A stretch of DNA of 64,000 nucleotides from Bacillus sp. OV166 (GTDB lineage: Bacteria; Bacillota; Bacilli; Bacillales; Cytobacillaceae): contig NZ_FXWM01000001.1 in NCBI RefSeq assembly GCF_900177675.1, forward strand, positions 5,217,001-5,281,000, in the 5' to 3' direction. Position 1 is the first letter of the stretch; each line of letters begins with the position of its first letter. Of the stretch, positions 1-7,415 are shown one piece after another. Below the pieces are notes generated by a model. That model did no database searches. It was not told where the DNA came from and saw only the letters and a program-made list of their open reading frames with translations. The translations under genes and the position numbers were made by a program.

Positions 1-213
1 GCTATCAGTTAGAAGTTTTAATGTAGCAATATTTCCAAAGTTTGGATAAGGAATCCATAATGTTAACTTGGGTGCTAACTGTTCGTAGTATGAATTTGCT
101 ACTACATATGCAATAATAAAACCTATTAAATGAACAAGCTGCAGAATTAAGCCTCTTTTTAGGCCTACAAAGAATCCAATAATTAAAAAGATGATAATTG
201 CTAAATCCAACAT
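1..213 (-). CDS. CvpA family membrane protein (3'-truncated by window edge)
   Basis: Only the first 71 codons lie in the window. The visible peptide starts MLDLAIIIFLIIGFFVGLKR, and a second hydrophobic segment follows (around LVHLIGFIIAYVVA), as expected for the N-terminal membrane helices of the CvpA / colicin V production family (YshB in B. subtilis). The start codon lies 5 bp after the zapA stop, so the two are almost certainly cotranscribed. The zapA-yshB order is conserved in Bacillus, where polX and mutS2 usually follow. The family's biochemical role is unsettled. The identification rests on the membrane pattern plus synteny. Confidence 0.8.
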   Translation of the reverse strand, partial: MLDLAIIIFLIIGFFVGLKRGLILQLVHLIGFIIAYVVANSYYEQLAPKLTLWIPYPNFGNIATLKLLTDS

Positions 214-218
214 ATTTT

Positions 219-479
219 TTAGTCCTTTTCTTTTAGTAGTTCTGATTGAAGCCGATCTAATTGGTCTTTCATTTTGAGATAATCATTGACTGCATTTACG
301 GCTGTTAAAACGGCGAGTTTACTTGCGTCTAAATTTGGATTCTTAGAACTGATTTCGCGCATTTTATTGTCAACTAATGAAGCCACATGCCTGATGTGGC
401 TTGGACTTTCCGTGCCCATAATAACGTAAGCTTGACCGTGTATATCTACGGTTGTTCTATTTTTTTGATTATTTGACAA
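219..479 (-). CDS. zapA: Cell division protein ZapA
   Basis: This 86-residue protein is the usual length for Bacillus ZapA, a cytoplasmic protein that bundles FtsZ filaments and stabilises the Z-ring. Residues 9-45 form the globular beta-alpha head (TTVDIHGQAYVIMG). The C-terminal half (about 45-86) is a charged, heptad-like helix suited to the dimerising coiled coil. The start is TTG, preceded by GGAGG on the minus strand; no in-frame ATG fits better. It is the first gene of a leftward unit with the CvpA-like gene and is divergent from rnhC. Confidence 0.92.
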   Translation of the reverse strand: MSNNQKNRTTVDIHGQAYVIMGTESPSHIRHVASLVDNKMREISSKNPNLDASKLAVLTAVNAVNDYLKMKDQLDRLQSELLKEKD

Positions 480-586
480 CGTCCTGCCTCCATTCAGAGA
501 ATCCTACTCTATATCATAACATGAACCGTTATCTGTGGAAAAGTTAAAGCATATTTTATATTATTTAGAAATGTGGTGTTTGTAGT

Positions 587-1534
587 ATGGGTAATGTTGT
601 ATTGAATTTAGAAATGAATAAGATAATGGAAATGAGAAACTTTTACGGGAAAAATTTATTAGATAAAAACATCCCTGGAAGTGTGTTTGCTGCGAAAACG
701 TCTGCCTGCATGATCACAGCTTATAAATCAGGTAAAGTTTTATTTCAGGGAAATGATAGTGAAAAAGAGGCAGGTCGATGGGGCAGTACAAGCGCGTCCT
801 CGAAAAAGCCGAGCTCTTCCCATTCGAAATCTGTTGCGAAGGGTGACCTTCCAACCGGCATCGGTCAAATGTCCGCTATTGGTTCCGATGAAGTCGGTAC
901 AGGAGACTTCTTCGGGCCGATTACAGTGGTGGCAGCCTACGTGAAAAAGGAAAATATCCCTTTATTAAAAGAATTAGGTGTGCGCGACTCGAAGGATTTA
1001 AACGATGAAAAAATTATTGCGATTGCAAAGGTCATTAAAGATATTATCCCATTTAGTTTGATGACGTTAAAAAATGAGAAATATAATCAAGTCCAGCAGT
1101 CAGGCATGTCGCAAGGGAAAATGAAGGCGATTTTACATAATCAAGCGATCTTAAATGTGCTAGACAAAATTTCACCCGAGAAACCTGAAGCGATTCTCAT
1201 CGACCAATTTGTTCAAGGCAGTACCTATTTTCAGCATTTAAAAAGCCAAAAAGCGATTGCCAAAGAGAATGTTTATTTTAGTACGAAGGCTGAAGGGATT
1301 CATTTGGCTGTCGCTGCTGCAAGTATTCTCGCCCGCTATGCCTTTATCCAATATATCGATAAACTTAGCGAGGCGGCCGGCTTTAAGATTCCAAAAGGTG
1401 CCGGGGCACAGGTGGATGTAGCAGCAGCAAAGCTGATAATGAGCAAAGGCCGGGACATCCTCCCCTCTTTTGTTAAGCTCCACTTCGCTAATTCCGACAA
1501 AGCGATGGCACTTGTTAATAAAAAACGAAATTGA
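587..1534 (+). CDS. rnhC: Ribonuclease HIII
   Basis: RNase HIII cleaves the RNA strand of RNA-DNA hybrids such as R-loops and lagging-strand primers. The 315 residues begin with the N-terminal TBP-like substrate-binding domain (about 1-80), which separates HIII from HII. A serine/lysine-rich linker (about 67-85) leads to the nuclease domain, whose GSDEVGTGDFFGP motif carries the first acidic pair D101/E102. Later motifs KDLNDEKI and IDQF and the AAASILAR helix are also present. The start MGNVVLNLEM aligns with the B. subtilis N-terminus, although the ribosome binding site is weak. It is divergent from zapA, as in B. subtilis. Confidence 0.95.
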   Translation: MGNVVLNLEMNKIMEMRNFYGKNLLDKNIPGSVFAAKTSACMITAYKSGKVLFQGNDSEKEAGRWGSTSASSKKPSSSHSKSVAKGDLPTGIGQMSAIGSDEVGTGDFFGPITVVAAYVKKENIPLLKELGVRDSKDLNDEKIIAIAKVIKDIIPFSLMTLKNEKYNQVQQSGMSQGKMKAILHNQAILNVLDKISPEKPEAILIDQFVQGSTYFQHLKSQKAIAKENVYFSTKAEGIHLAVAAASILARYAFIQYIDKLSEAAGFKIPKGAGAQVDVAAAKLIMSKGRDILPSFVKLHFANSDKAMALVNKKRN

Positions 1535-1570
1535 CATGTTTTTTGGTGTAGCTACGAATAGAATAAATAT

Positions 1571-1653
1571 ATAGAAACGGTTTTTGGAGGGTTTTAGGGT
1601 GGCAAATCGATATAATAGAAACGGTGTTTGGAGGGATAGTGGTGGCAAATCGA
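1571..1653 (+). repeat. Tandem duplication of a translation start region
   Basis: The segment ATAGAAACGGTnTTTGGAGGG...GGTGGCAAATCGA occurs twice, at 1571-1610 and 1615-1653, with an offset of 43-44 bp and a few differences. Each copy has a GGAGGG Shine-Dalgarno, a GTG start and the same first codons (V/M-A-N-R). The second copy starts the carbinolamine dehydratase gene. The first opens a short upstream frame. Confidence 0.85.
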
Positions 1654-1661
1654 CTAAGTGA
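1599..1661 (+). CDS. Possible 20-codon upstream ORF made by the duplicated start
   Basis: A GTG at 1599 stands 7 bp after GGAGGG (1586-1591) and opens a 20-codon frame with first residues MANRYNRNGV, ending at TGA 1659-1661. It runs across the Shine-Dalgarno and start codon of the dehydratase gene in another frame, so its translation could compete with or couple to that gene. It may equally be an untranslated by-product of the duplication. No homology is claimed. Confidence 0.35.
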   Translation: MANRYNRNGVWRDSGGKSTK

Positions 1662-1932
1662 AGCGGAGATTACTACCGCTGTTGCGGGATTATCAGGCTG
1701 GAAACTGGACGGGAAATTCATCGTGAAAAAGTACCGCTTCCGTGAGTTTTTACAAGGCGTGGCGTTCGTGAATGTCATTGCCCAACTCTCAGAAGAAAAA
1801 AATCATCACCCATTTATTGCAATCGATTATAAATTAGTGACACTAAGACTAACCTCATGGAATGCGGGAGGATTAACCGATTTGGACATGGTCTTAGCGA
1901 AAAACTATGACTCCATTTATGAGAAAATATAA
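1642..1932 (+). CDS. Pterin-4-alpha-carbinolamine dehydratase (PCD) family protein
   Basis: The family dehydrates 4a-hydroxytetrahydropterins, recycling the cofactor of aromatic amino acid hydroxylases. The roughly 96-residue product has the full-length family architecture. EKNHHPF provides the paired active-site histidines, followed by a beta strand (IAIDYKLVTLRL) and the GGLTDLDMVLAKNYD tail. I chose GTG 1642, 6 bp after GGAGGG (1630-1635), because the upstream duplicate has the same GTG-GCA-AAT-CGA. GTG 1639 is the alternative. No hydroxylase gene is nearby, so the physiological substrate is unclear. A terminator follows directly. Confidence 0.88.
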   Translation: MANRLSEAEITTAVAGLSGWKLDGKFIVKKYRFREFLQGVAFVNVIAQLSEEKNHHPFIAIDYKLVTLRLTSWNAGGLTDLDMVLAKNYDSIYEKI

Positions 1933-1948
1933 TATAATGCGGAATTTG

Positions 1949-1983
1949 AAAGAGGTTGCCATTTGGTGCAACCTCTTTTTGTG
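1949..1983 (+). terminator. Rho-independent terminator after the PCD gene
   Basis: The hairpin AGAGGTTGC / GCAACCTCT with a short loop is followed by a T run, 17 bp after the PCD stop. Confidence 0.85.
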
Positions 1984-2068
1984 ATTTTTAGCGATTTTTT
2001 CTTAAAAAGATGATATTTACTCCTTTTAAAAAGCACAAATTTACTACCATAATAGGAATTTTTAATTA

Positions 2069-2138
2069 TATCAGCGCAAAATAGAGTTTTATCAGCGATA
2101 AATCCGATATATCAGCGATTAATAATTTTTATCAGCGA
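2069..2138. repeat. Array of TATCAGCG cores, about 20-21 bp period (array 1)
   Basis: TATCAGCG occurs four times, at 2069, 2090, 2110 and 2130 (steps 21, 20, 20). Spacers are AT-rich and not conserved. The array lies in the convergent gap between the PCD gene and the NERD gene and has the same orientation as array 2 on the other side of the NERD gene. Confidence 0.85.
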
Positions 2139-2147
2139 AATGGAAGT

Positions 2148-3122
2148 TTACCATGGTAAAGTCTTCGGAAAGTAAATGCGTCCCTTTTTTGTTCCCGAAA
2201 AATTCAGATTTACAGAAAGCAGTAATCTTTTTGCTGTATCATGTGATTTTATTTGCGCAAACTCCCGAAACTGCTGATTTGTAATTTTCGATTCAAAGAG
2301 GAGAAAGTAATCTCTCAGGGCATTAATATGAGCATCTTTTGAAAATTTATCGCATGAAGAGCAGTACCATTTCTTTTTCACTCGAATAAGTGGAACATAA
2401 TTGCAGTCAGAGCAGCAGACACCGGTTAATAAATCCGCTTTTTTAATTCCATACCTATTCAAAATATAGCTTGTCGGTACCTTATTCATTTTTATGAGGA
2501 GACGGCTCAGTTTTCGGAGATCTTTCGAATGAAGGAGAGGATTAGTATATTGTTTTTCAAAAAACTGAATTTTATTTATGAAAGCATCTGACTTACATAT
2601 TCGCGGCTTCACTTTATGAGTGTTTTTCCCGTTGATGACATATGAAGCATATCCATTGCTGATAACTACTAGATAATCAACTGGAACTTTAGGAAATTTA
2701 TGCTCTGCCATCAGTTTTTCTATATAATCTTTATGCCTTTCTGATTGTGCAATCGGATCAGGGTAACCTTTTTCCTTGTCATTGTTTATTTGGGTAAACT
2801 GCTCATTATCTGTATCAAATATTAATTTACCAGTCATATTTTTCACTTCAATAATTAGGGCGAATTCTGGTGTGAGGAGAAGGGTATCAATTTGGCAGTT
2901 GTAGTCACCATCAGGAAGATTTAAATCGTGGAGGATCAGGTATTTATCAATGGAAAGGAGACGTAAATAATAATCAAGACTCACCTCACCTTTGTATCCG
3001 GCATGCCTCCTCCCAAGCTCCTCTAAAATTTGTTGATACTTTGGGTAATTCAAAGGGAGACGCCGGCATAATGCCTCTAAAATTAGAATTACTAATGGAA
3101 TTGTCCTTGCTTTTATGATCAA
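2148..3122 (-). CDS. NERD-domain protein with C-terminal zinc ribbon
   Basis: The NERD (nuclease-related) domain belongs to the restriction-endonuclease-like superfamily. It spans about residues 30-145 here, with YKGEVSLDYYL, the core IDTLLLTPEFALIIEVKNM (D and ExK pattern) and downstream positively charged segments. A C-terminal cysteine cluster, CCSDC then CSSC, looks like a zinc ribbon. No function is established for this subgroup. I prefer TTG 3122 (after AAAGGGGTG) because that N-terminus aligns with the second NERD gene at 30834; an ATG lies at 3140. The gene stands between two TATCAGCG arrays. It may act on nucleic acid, but that is inferred from the domain only. Confidence 0.82.
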   Translation of the reverse strand: MIIKARTIPLVILILEALCRRLPLNYPKYQQILEELGRRHAGYKGEVSLDYYLRLLSIDKYLILHDLNLPDGDYNCQIDTLLLTPEFALIIEVKNMTGKLIFDTDNEQFTQINNDKEKGYPDPIAQSERHKDYIEKLMAEHKFPKVPVDYLVVISNGYASYVINGKNTHKVKPRICKSDAFINKIQFFEKQYTNPLLHSKDLRKLSRLLIKMNKVPTSYILNRYGIKKADLLTGVCCSDCNYVPLIRVKKKWYCSSCDKFSKDAHINALRDYFLLFESKITNQQFREFAQIKSHDTAKRLLLSVNLNFSGTKKGRIYFPKTLPW

Positions 3123-3222
3123 ACTTAACACCCCTTTCATTTTACTAAAATAATTCTGATCAAAGAATGAAATCCCTGCCGAATTTTAGCGAAATTTGTT
3201 AATAATATTTGTCTATTTATTT

Positions 3223-3316
3223 TATCAGCGCTAATGATTAATTTATCAGCGAAGTTAGCCAATATATCAGCGATAACGCACCATATATCAGCGATAAATG
3301 CTATTTTATCAGCGAA
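3223..3316. repeat. Array of TATCAGCG cores, exact 21-bp period (array 2)
   Basis: Five TATCAGCG cores start at 3223, 3244, 3265, 3286 and 3307, exactly 21 bp apart, most followed by A or AT. The 13-bp spacers are AT-rich and variable. The array is upstream of the NERD gene and downstream of the pheT terminator. Confidence 0.9.
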
Positions 3317-3341
3317 ACGAAATTACCGCCTCAGACATACA

Positions 3342-3384
3342 AAAAAAGCCAGCCCGAAAATCTACACATTCGGGCTGGCTTCTA
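3342..3384 (-). terminator. pheST terminator
   Basis: A perfect 12-bp hairpin, AGCCAGCCCGAA / TTCGGGCTGGCT, is followed on the minus strand by seven T residues, just past the pheT stop. Confidence 0.92.
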
Positions 3385-3389
3385 TTGAT

Positions 3390-5804
3390 TTAGCCTCTTA
3401 AAACAGCTCCTGCCTTTTCTTTCAAGGCAATAAGCACTTTCTCATGAACCTTTGTTACCTCTTCATCAGTCAACGTACGCACTGGATCAACATATTTCAA
3501 AGAGAACGCGATCGATTTCATGCCCTCTTCCATCTTGTCTCCCTCATATAAATCAAACACATTTACTTCCTTCAGAAGCGGTGCACCAGTTGTTAAAATA
3601 ATTTCCTTTAGGGTGCCTGACACCGTTTCTTTGTTTACCACAAGGGCAATGTCTCTTGTTATTGACGGGAAGCGCGGGATGGCTTCGTATTGTAATGCCG
3701 GAGTCTCTGCTTCAAGTACTGCTTTTAGTGAAAGTTCAAATACATAGGTATCTTTCAAATCCAGGTCTTTTTGAACCGTTGGGTGGACTTGGCCGATAAA
3801 GCCGATTTTCTCACCATTTAGGTGAATTTCCGCTGTACGTCCAGGGTGCATACCATCTATCTGTGCTTGAACAAATTGAACCTGTTCAAGTAGACCAAGT
3901 TTAGCAAACAGCCCTTCTAAAACGCCTTTAACAACGAAGAAGTCAACAGCCTTCTTCTCCCCTTGCCAAGAATGGCTGGACCAAAGCCCAGTAACCGCTG
4001 CTGCTAAATGTTCTTTTTCTGTTGGAAGCGTGTCTGTGCCATTTGCTAAGAACACAGCACCTGTTTCATATACACCCAAACTATCGTTTTGGCGAGCACT
4101 GTTATATTTTAATACTTCCAAAAGCTGTGGCATGATGCTCAAACGAAGAATGCTGCGCTCTTCACTCATTGGCATCGAAAGACGAATCGTATCCCGCTTT
4201 TCAAGCGCAAATTGTGCTGCTTTCTCCTCGCTAGTTAGGGAATACGTTACAGCTTGGTACAAGCCGGCACCCTCAAGATATTGACGAACCACACGGCGTT
4301 TTTTCTGATACTCAGACAAACCACCTGGTGTAGTTGATCCAATCGGCAGAGTTTTTGGAATATTATCATACCCAAAAAGGCGAGCTACTTCTTCCAGTAA
4401 ATCTTCTTCTATTTTAATATCGCCGCGGCGTGTTGGAGCCGTTACGGTGATGGTATCTTCTTCGATACTTACACCGAATTGAAGACGATCAAAAATTTCC
4501 TTCACGTCCTTCATCACAAGGTCTGTGCCAAGAACACGATTAATTTTTTCTAAAGTTATCGAAACAACTGCCGGCTCAACCGTCATTGTGTCAGCTTCAG
4601 CAGCACCTGCTAATACTTCACCGCCCGCGTATTTTGCCATTAGATAGGCGGCACGCTCTCCAGCAGCACGAACACGATTCGGGTCGACACCTTTCTCAAA
4701 TCGAGCGCTCGCTTCACTTCTTAAACCATGATCTTTCGAAGCTTTTCTGATTGTAGCCCCGTTAAAGTAAGCTGATTCAAGTAAAACAGTCGTTGTGTCT
4801 GAAGTTACTTCTGAATTGGCTCCCCCCATAACTCCTGCAAGGGCAACAGGTTCAGTTCCATTTGTAATGACTAAATGATCAGCTGTAAGTGTGCGTTCTG
4901 CATCATCGAGCGTGACAAATTTCTCCCCATCTGCTGCACGGCGGACAAGGATTTCTTTGGAACCTAAGCGGTCATAATCAAACGCATGAAGCGGCTGACC
5001 GTATTCAAGAAGAATATAGTTAGTAATATCAACCACATTATTGTGTGGACGAATCCCAGCTGACATTAAGCGCGTTTGCATCCATAGCGGTGATGGACCA
5101 ATTTTTACATTTTTAATGATTTTTGCCACATATAATGGGTTATCTTCTTTTGCCTCTACTACAACTTTTACATAATCAGATGCTTTTTCAGTTGCAGACT
5201 GAAGGTTCGTTTCCGGAAGTTTAACCTCTCTCCCAAGGATCGCGGCCACTTCATAGGCAACTCCTAGCATGCTTAAGCAATCCGCACGGTTTGGAGTCAA
5301 GCTCAGCTCAAGGATCTCATCGTCTCGATTTAACATCGTAAGTGCATCAACGCCCACTTCAGCATCCGCTGGAAAAACAAAGATTCCCTCAGAATATTCT
5401 TTCGGTACAACCTTTCCTTCCATCCCTAACTCAGTAAGCGAACAAATCATTCCGTTCGATTCTTCGCCGCGTAGTTTCGCCCGTTTAATTTTAAAATTAC
5501 CTGGAAGAACTGCGCCAACTGTGGCCACTGCAACCTTTTGACCTTGGGCCACATTCGGAGCACCGCAAATAATTTGGACCGGTTGTTCCCCGCCGACATC
5601 AACAAGACACTTACTTAACTTATCAGCATTTGGGTGCTGCTCGCGTTCAAGGACATGACCAACGACTACGCCTTGGATGCCGTCGTTAAGGATTTCTACT
5701 CCTTCGACCTCAATACCGCTTTTTGTAATTTTTTCAGCTAATTCAGCTGCAGTTACTCCAGTTAAATCAATATAATCCTGGAGCCATTTATATGAAACGA
5801 ACAT
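3390..5804 (-). CDS. pheT: Phenylalanine-tRNA ligase beta subunit
   Basis: This is the large subunit of the (alpha-beta)2 phenylalanyl-tRNA synthetase, which binds tRNA and edits misactivated tyrosine. It has 804 residues, normal for Bacillus. Domains in order: B1 with the EMAP-like tRNA-binding fold (about 40-150, HPNADKLSKCLVDVG), the B3/B4 editing core (about 210-395, DITNYILLEYGQPLHAFD), B5 (about 405-475), the catalytic-like core, and the C-terminal ferredoxin-like anticodon-binding domain (about 710-803, YEAIPRFPSITRDIALVV). It follows pheS by about 50 bp, so both share the T-box leader. Confidence 0.97.
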   Translation of the reverse strand: MFVSYKWLQDYIDLTGVTAAELAEKITKSGIEVEGVEILNDGIQGVVVGHVLEREQHPNADKLSKCLVDVGGEQPVQIICGAPNVAQGQKVAVATVGAVLPGNFKIKRAKLRGEESNGMICSLTELGMEGKVVPKEYSEGIFVFPADAEVGVDALTMLNRDDEILELSLTPNRADCLSMLGVAYEVAAILGREVKLPETNLQSATEKASDYVKVVVEAKEDNPLYVAKIIKNVKIGPSPLWMQTRLMSAGIRPHNNVVDITNYILLEYGQPLHAFDYDRLGSKEILVRRAADGEKFVTLDDAERTLTADHLVITNGTEPVALAGVMGGANSEVTSDTTTVLLESAYFNGATIRKASKDHGLRSEASARFEKGVDPNRVRAAGERAAYLMAKYAGGEVLAGAAEADTMTVEPAVVSITLEKINRVLGTDLVMKDVKEIFDRLQFGVSIEEDTITVTAPTRRGDIKIEEDLLEEVARLFGYDNIPKTLPIGSTTPGGLSEYQKKRRVVRQYLEGAGLYQAVTYSLTSEEKAAQFALEKRDTIRLSMPMSEERSILRLSIMPQLLEVLKYNSARQNDSLGVYETGAVFLANGTDTLPTEKEHLAAAVTGLWSSHSWQGEKKAVDFFVVKGVLEGLFAKLGLLEQVQFVQAQIDGMHPGRTAEIHLNGEKIGFIGQVHPTVQKDLDLKDTYVFELSLKAVLEAETPALQYEAIPRFPSITRDIALVVNKETVSGTLKEIILTTGAPLLKEVNVFDLYEGDKMEEGMKSIAFSLKYVDPVRTLTDEEVTKVHEKVLIALKEKAGAVLRG

Positions 5805-5855
5805 GTCGTCATCCTCCTTTTATTATCCAGCTTCATCGGGTTGAAGCATTCAGTT

Positions 5856-6893
5856 TCACTCGTGTTTTGAAAATTGTTTTAAGAAACGAACATCATTTGT
5901 ATAGAAGTGTCTGATATCATCCACACCGTACTTTAACATCGCAATCCGCTCTGGTCCCATACCGAAAGCAAAGCCAGTGTATTTTTTAGAGTCATATCCA
6001 GCCATTTCAAGAACGTTAGGATGGACCATACCGGCACCGAGAATTTCGATCCAGCCTGTTCGCTTACAAACGCTGCAGCCATGACCGCCGCAGATTTTAC
6101 AAGAAATATCCATTTCTACTGAAGGTTCAGTGAATGGGAAAAAGCTTGGACGCAGGCGGATTTCACGATCTTCGCCGAACATTCTTTTCGCAAAAACTTC
6201 TAATGTTCCTTTCAGGTCACTCATGCGGATGTTCTCACCGACCACAAGGCCTTCGATTTGCATAAATTGATGGGAGTGTGTCGCATCATCATTATCACGA
6301 CGGTACACCTTTCCTGGGCAGATAATTTTGATTGGGCCCTTACCATGGTGCTTTTCCATCGTCCGCGCTTGAACTGGTGAGGTATGGGTACGAAGCAGGA
6401 TATCTTCTGTAATATAGAAAGAGTCCTGCATGTCGCGTGCCGGGTGCCCCTTCGGTAAATTAAGCGCTTCGAAGTTATAATAATCCTGCTCTACTTCAGG
6501 ACCTTCCGCTACCTGATACCCCATGCCAATGAATAAATCTTCAATTTCTTCGATGATTCTTGTCAGTGGATGGTGGTTTCCAACCTTAACTGGTCGTCCC
6601 GGGAGGGTAACATCGATGCTTTCAGAAGCTAATTTTTCTAAAACAGCCGCCTCTTCTAACCCCGTTTGTTTAGCTTCAATTTTAACCGCAATCGCTTCAC
6701 GGACTTCGTTCGCTAATGCTCCCATAACTGGGCGTTCCTCAGCAGAAAGCTTTCCCATTCCGCGTAGTACTTCCGTAATCGGCCCCTTTTTTCCTAGGTA
6801 GGCAACACGAATGTCATTTAATTCTTTTAAGCTTACCGACTGTTCAATTTTTTGAATAGCCTCTTCCTGCAATTCCTTTAAACGTTCTTGCAT
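5856..6893 (-). CDS. pheS: Phenylalanine-tRNA ligase alpha subunit
   Basis: The catalytic subunit activates phenylalanine and charges tRNA-Phe. In its 345 residues the N-terminal 90 form the tRNA-binding coiled coil. Class II motifs follow: the TSPVQARTM region, motif 2 (KVYRRDNDDATHSHQF) and motif 3 (FGMGPERIAMLKYG). GGAGG precedes the ATG. It heads the pheS-pheT unit behind a phenylalanine-specific T-box (6950-7372). A small cysteine cluster, CKICGGHGCSVC, is typical of the bacterial subunit. Confidence 0.97.
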   Translation of the reverse strand: MQERLKELQEEAIQKIEQSVSLKELNDIRVAYLGKKGPITEVLRGMGKLSAEERPVMGALANEVREAIAVKIEAKQTGLEEAAVLEKLASESIDVTLPGRPVKVGNHHPLTRIIEEIEDLFIGMGYQVAEGPEVEQDYYNFEALNLPKGHPARDMQDSFYITEDILLRTHTSPVQARTMEKHHGKGPIKIICPGKVYRRDNDDATHSHQFMQIEGLVVGENIRMSDLKGTLEVFAKRMFGEDREIRLRPSFFPFTEPSVEMDISCKICGGHGCSVCKRTGWIEILGAGMVHPNVLEMAGYDSKKYTGFAFGMGPERIAMLKYGVDDIRHFYTNDVRFLKQFSKHE

Positions 6894-6952
6894 GTCAATT
6901 CCTCCTTAATATTAATCGGTTAATCGGTGTCAGGCACCAATGAAAAAACAAA

Positions 6953-6984
6953 AAAACCCCATCCCTGGAAAGGGACGAGGTTTA
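6953..6984 (-). terminator. T-box terminator upstream of pheS
   Basis: The stem CCTCGTCCCTTTCC / GGATGGGG-type pairing is followed by T7. It overlaps the T-box antiterminator sequence in the usual mutually exclusive arrangement. Confidence 0.85.
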
Positions 6985-7077
6985 TAGTTCGCGGTACCAC
7001 CCTTGTAAACACGTTATGTAAAAAAACATTGTGTTCGCTTCATTTGGATAACGGCATCTGCCGGTGCATCTTTACAC

Positions 7078-7199
7078 GAAAAGCGGAAGCGCCCTGGTCA
7101 GCCCCGACAAGCATATGACAAGCGCTTCGGAAGGCGTGCATTTTGCCTTCCGTAGTGATTGGCTTATGACCTCGAGGGGCTGGGCGCTGTAGCTGGACA
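7078..7199. repeat. Dispersed repeat family A, copy 1 (in pheS leader)
   Basis: Ends match the other family A copies: GAAAAGCGGAAGCGCC at one side and GGGCGCTGTAGCTGGACA at the other. The middle contains GGAAGGC...GCCTTCC and GGCTTATGACC, which also occur in the 41984-42107 copy. It looks like a small non-coding, structure-forming mobile repeat. Confidence 0.85.
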
Positions 7200-7373
7200 G
7201 TAATCTACTCTCAAGCTATTGCTATTTATTGTGGTCCCGATGCCAACTCAGGAGGTGAACTTCGCTTATCCTTTCCATAAAAGTGCTTTCAGTCGCGGCA
7301 CTTTCTCCCTAAATGGTCACTAAATAAGGTACTTTTCTCCGTCATCGTTCTTTAATATTCAATATTGTTCATT

Positions 7374-7403
7374 ATTATATAATAATTTCCCTGTAAAGGT
7401 CAA
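7374..7403 (-). promoter_or_regulatory. Sigma-A promoter of pheST
   Basis: TTGACC (7403-7398), an 18-bp spacer and TATAAT (7379-7374) on the minus strand, immediately upstream of the T-box leader. Confidence 0.75.
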
Positions 7404-7415
7404 ACTAGTTTCCGC

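Larger units (their letters stand above)
6950..7372 (-). promoter_or_regulatory. T-box leader (tRNA-Phe sensing) of pheST, with a repeat inserted in it
   Basis: T-boxes sense uncharged tRNA and control a leader terminator. On the minus strand are a stem I region with AGGGAGAAAGT-type signals, a candidate UUC (Phe) specifier at 7259-7257, a CGGCAGATGCCG hairpin (stem III position), the T-box GGGTGGTACCGCG at about 7002-6990, and a terminator (6953-6982) followed by T7. A 122-bp dispersed repeat (7078-7199) sits between stem I/II and stem III. The sigma-A promoter is at 7374-7403. Confidence 0.9.

Noticed and set aside
2069..3314. The regular TATCAGCG arrays as CRISPR arrays
   Set aside because: The conserved core is only about 8 bp with 12-13 bp AT-rich spacers. 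CRISPR needs repeats of about 24 bp or more and spacers of about 30 bp, and no cas genes are present.
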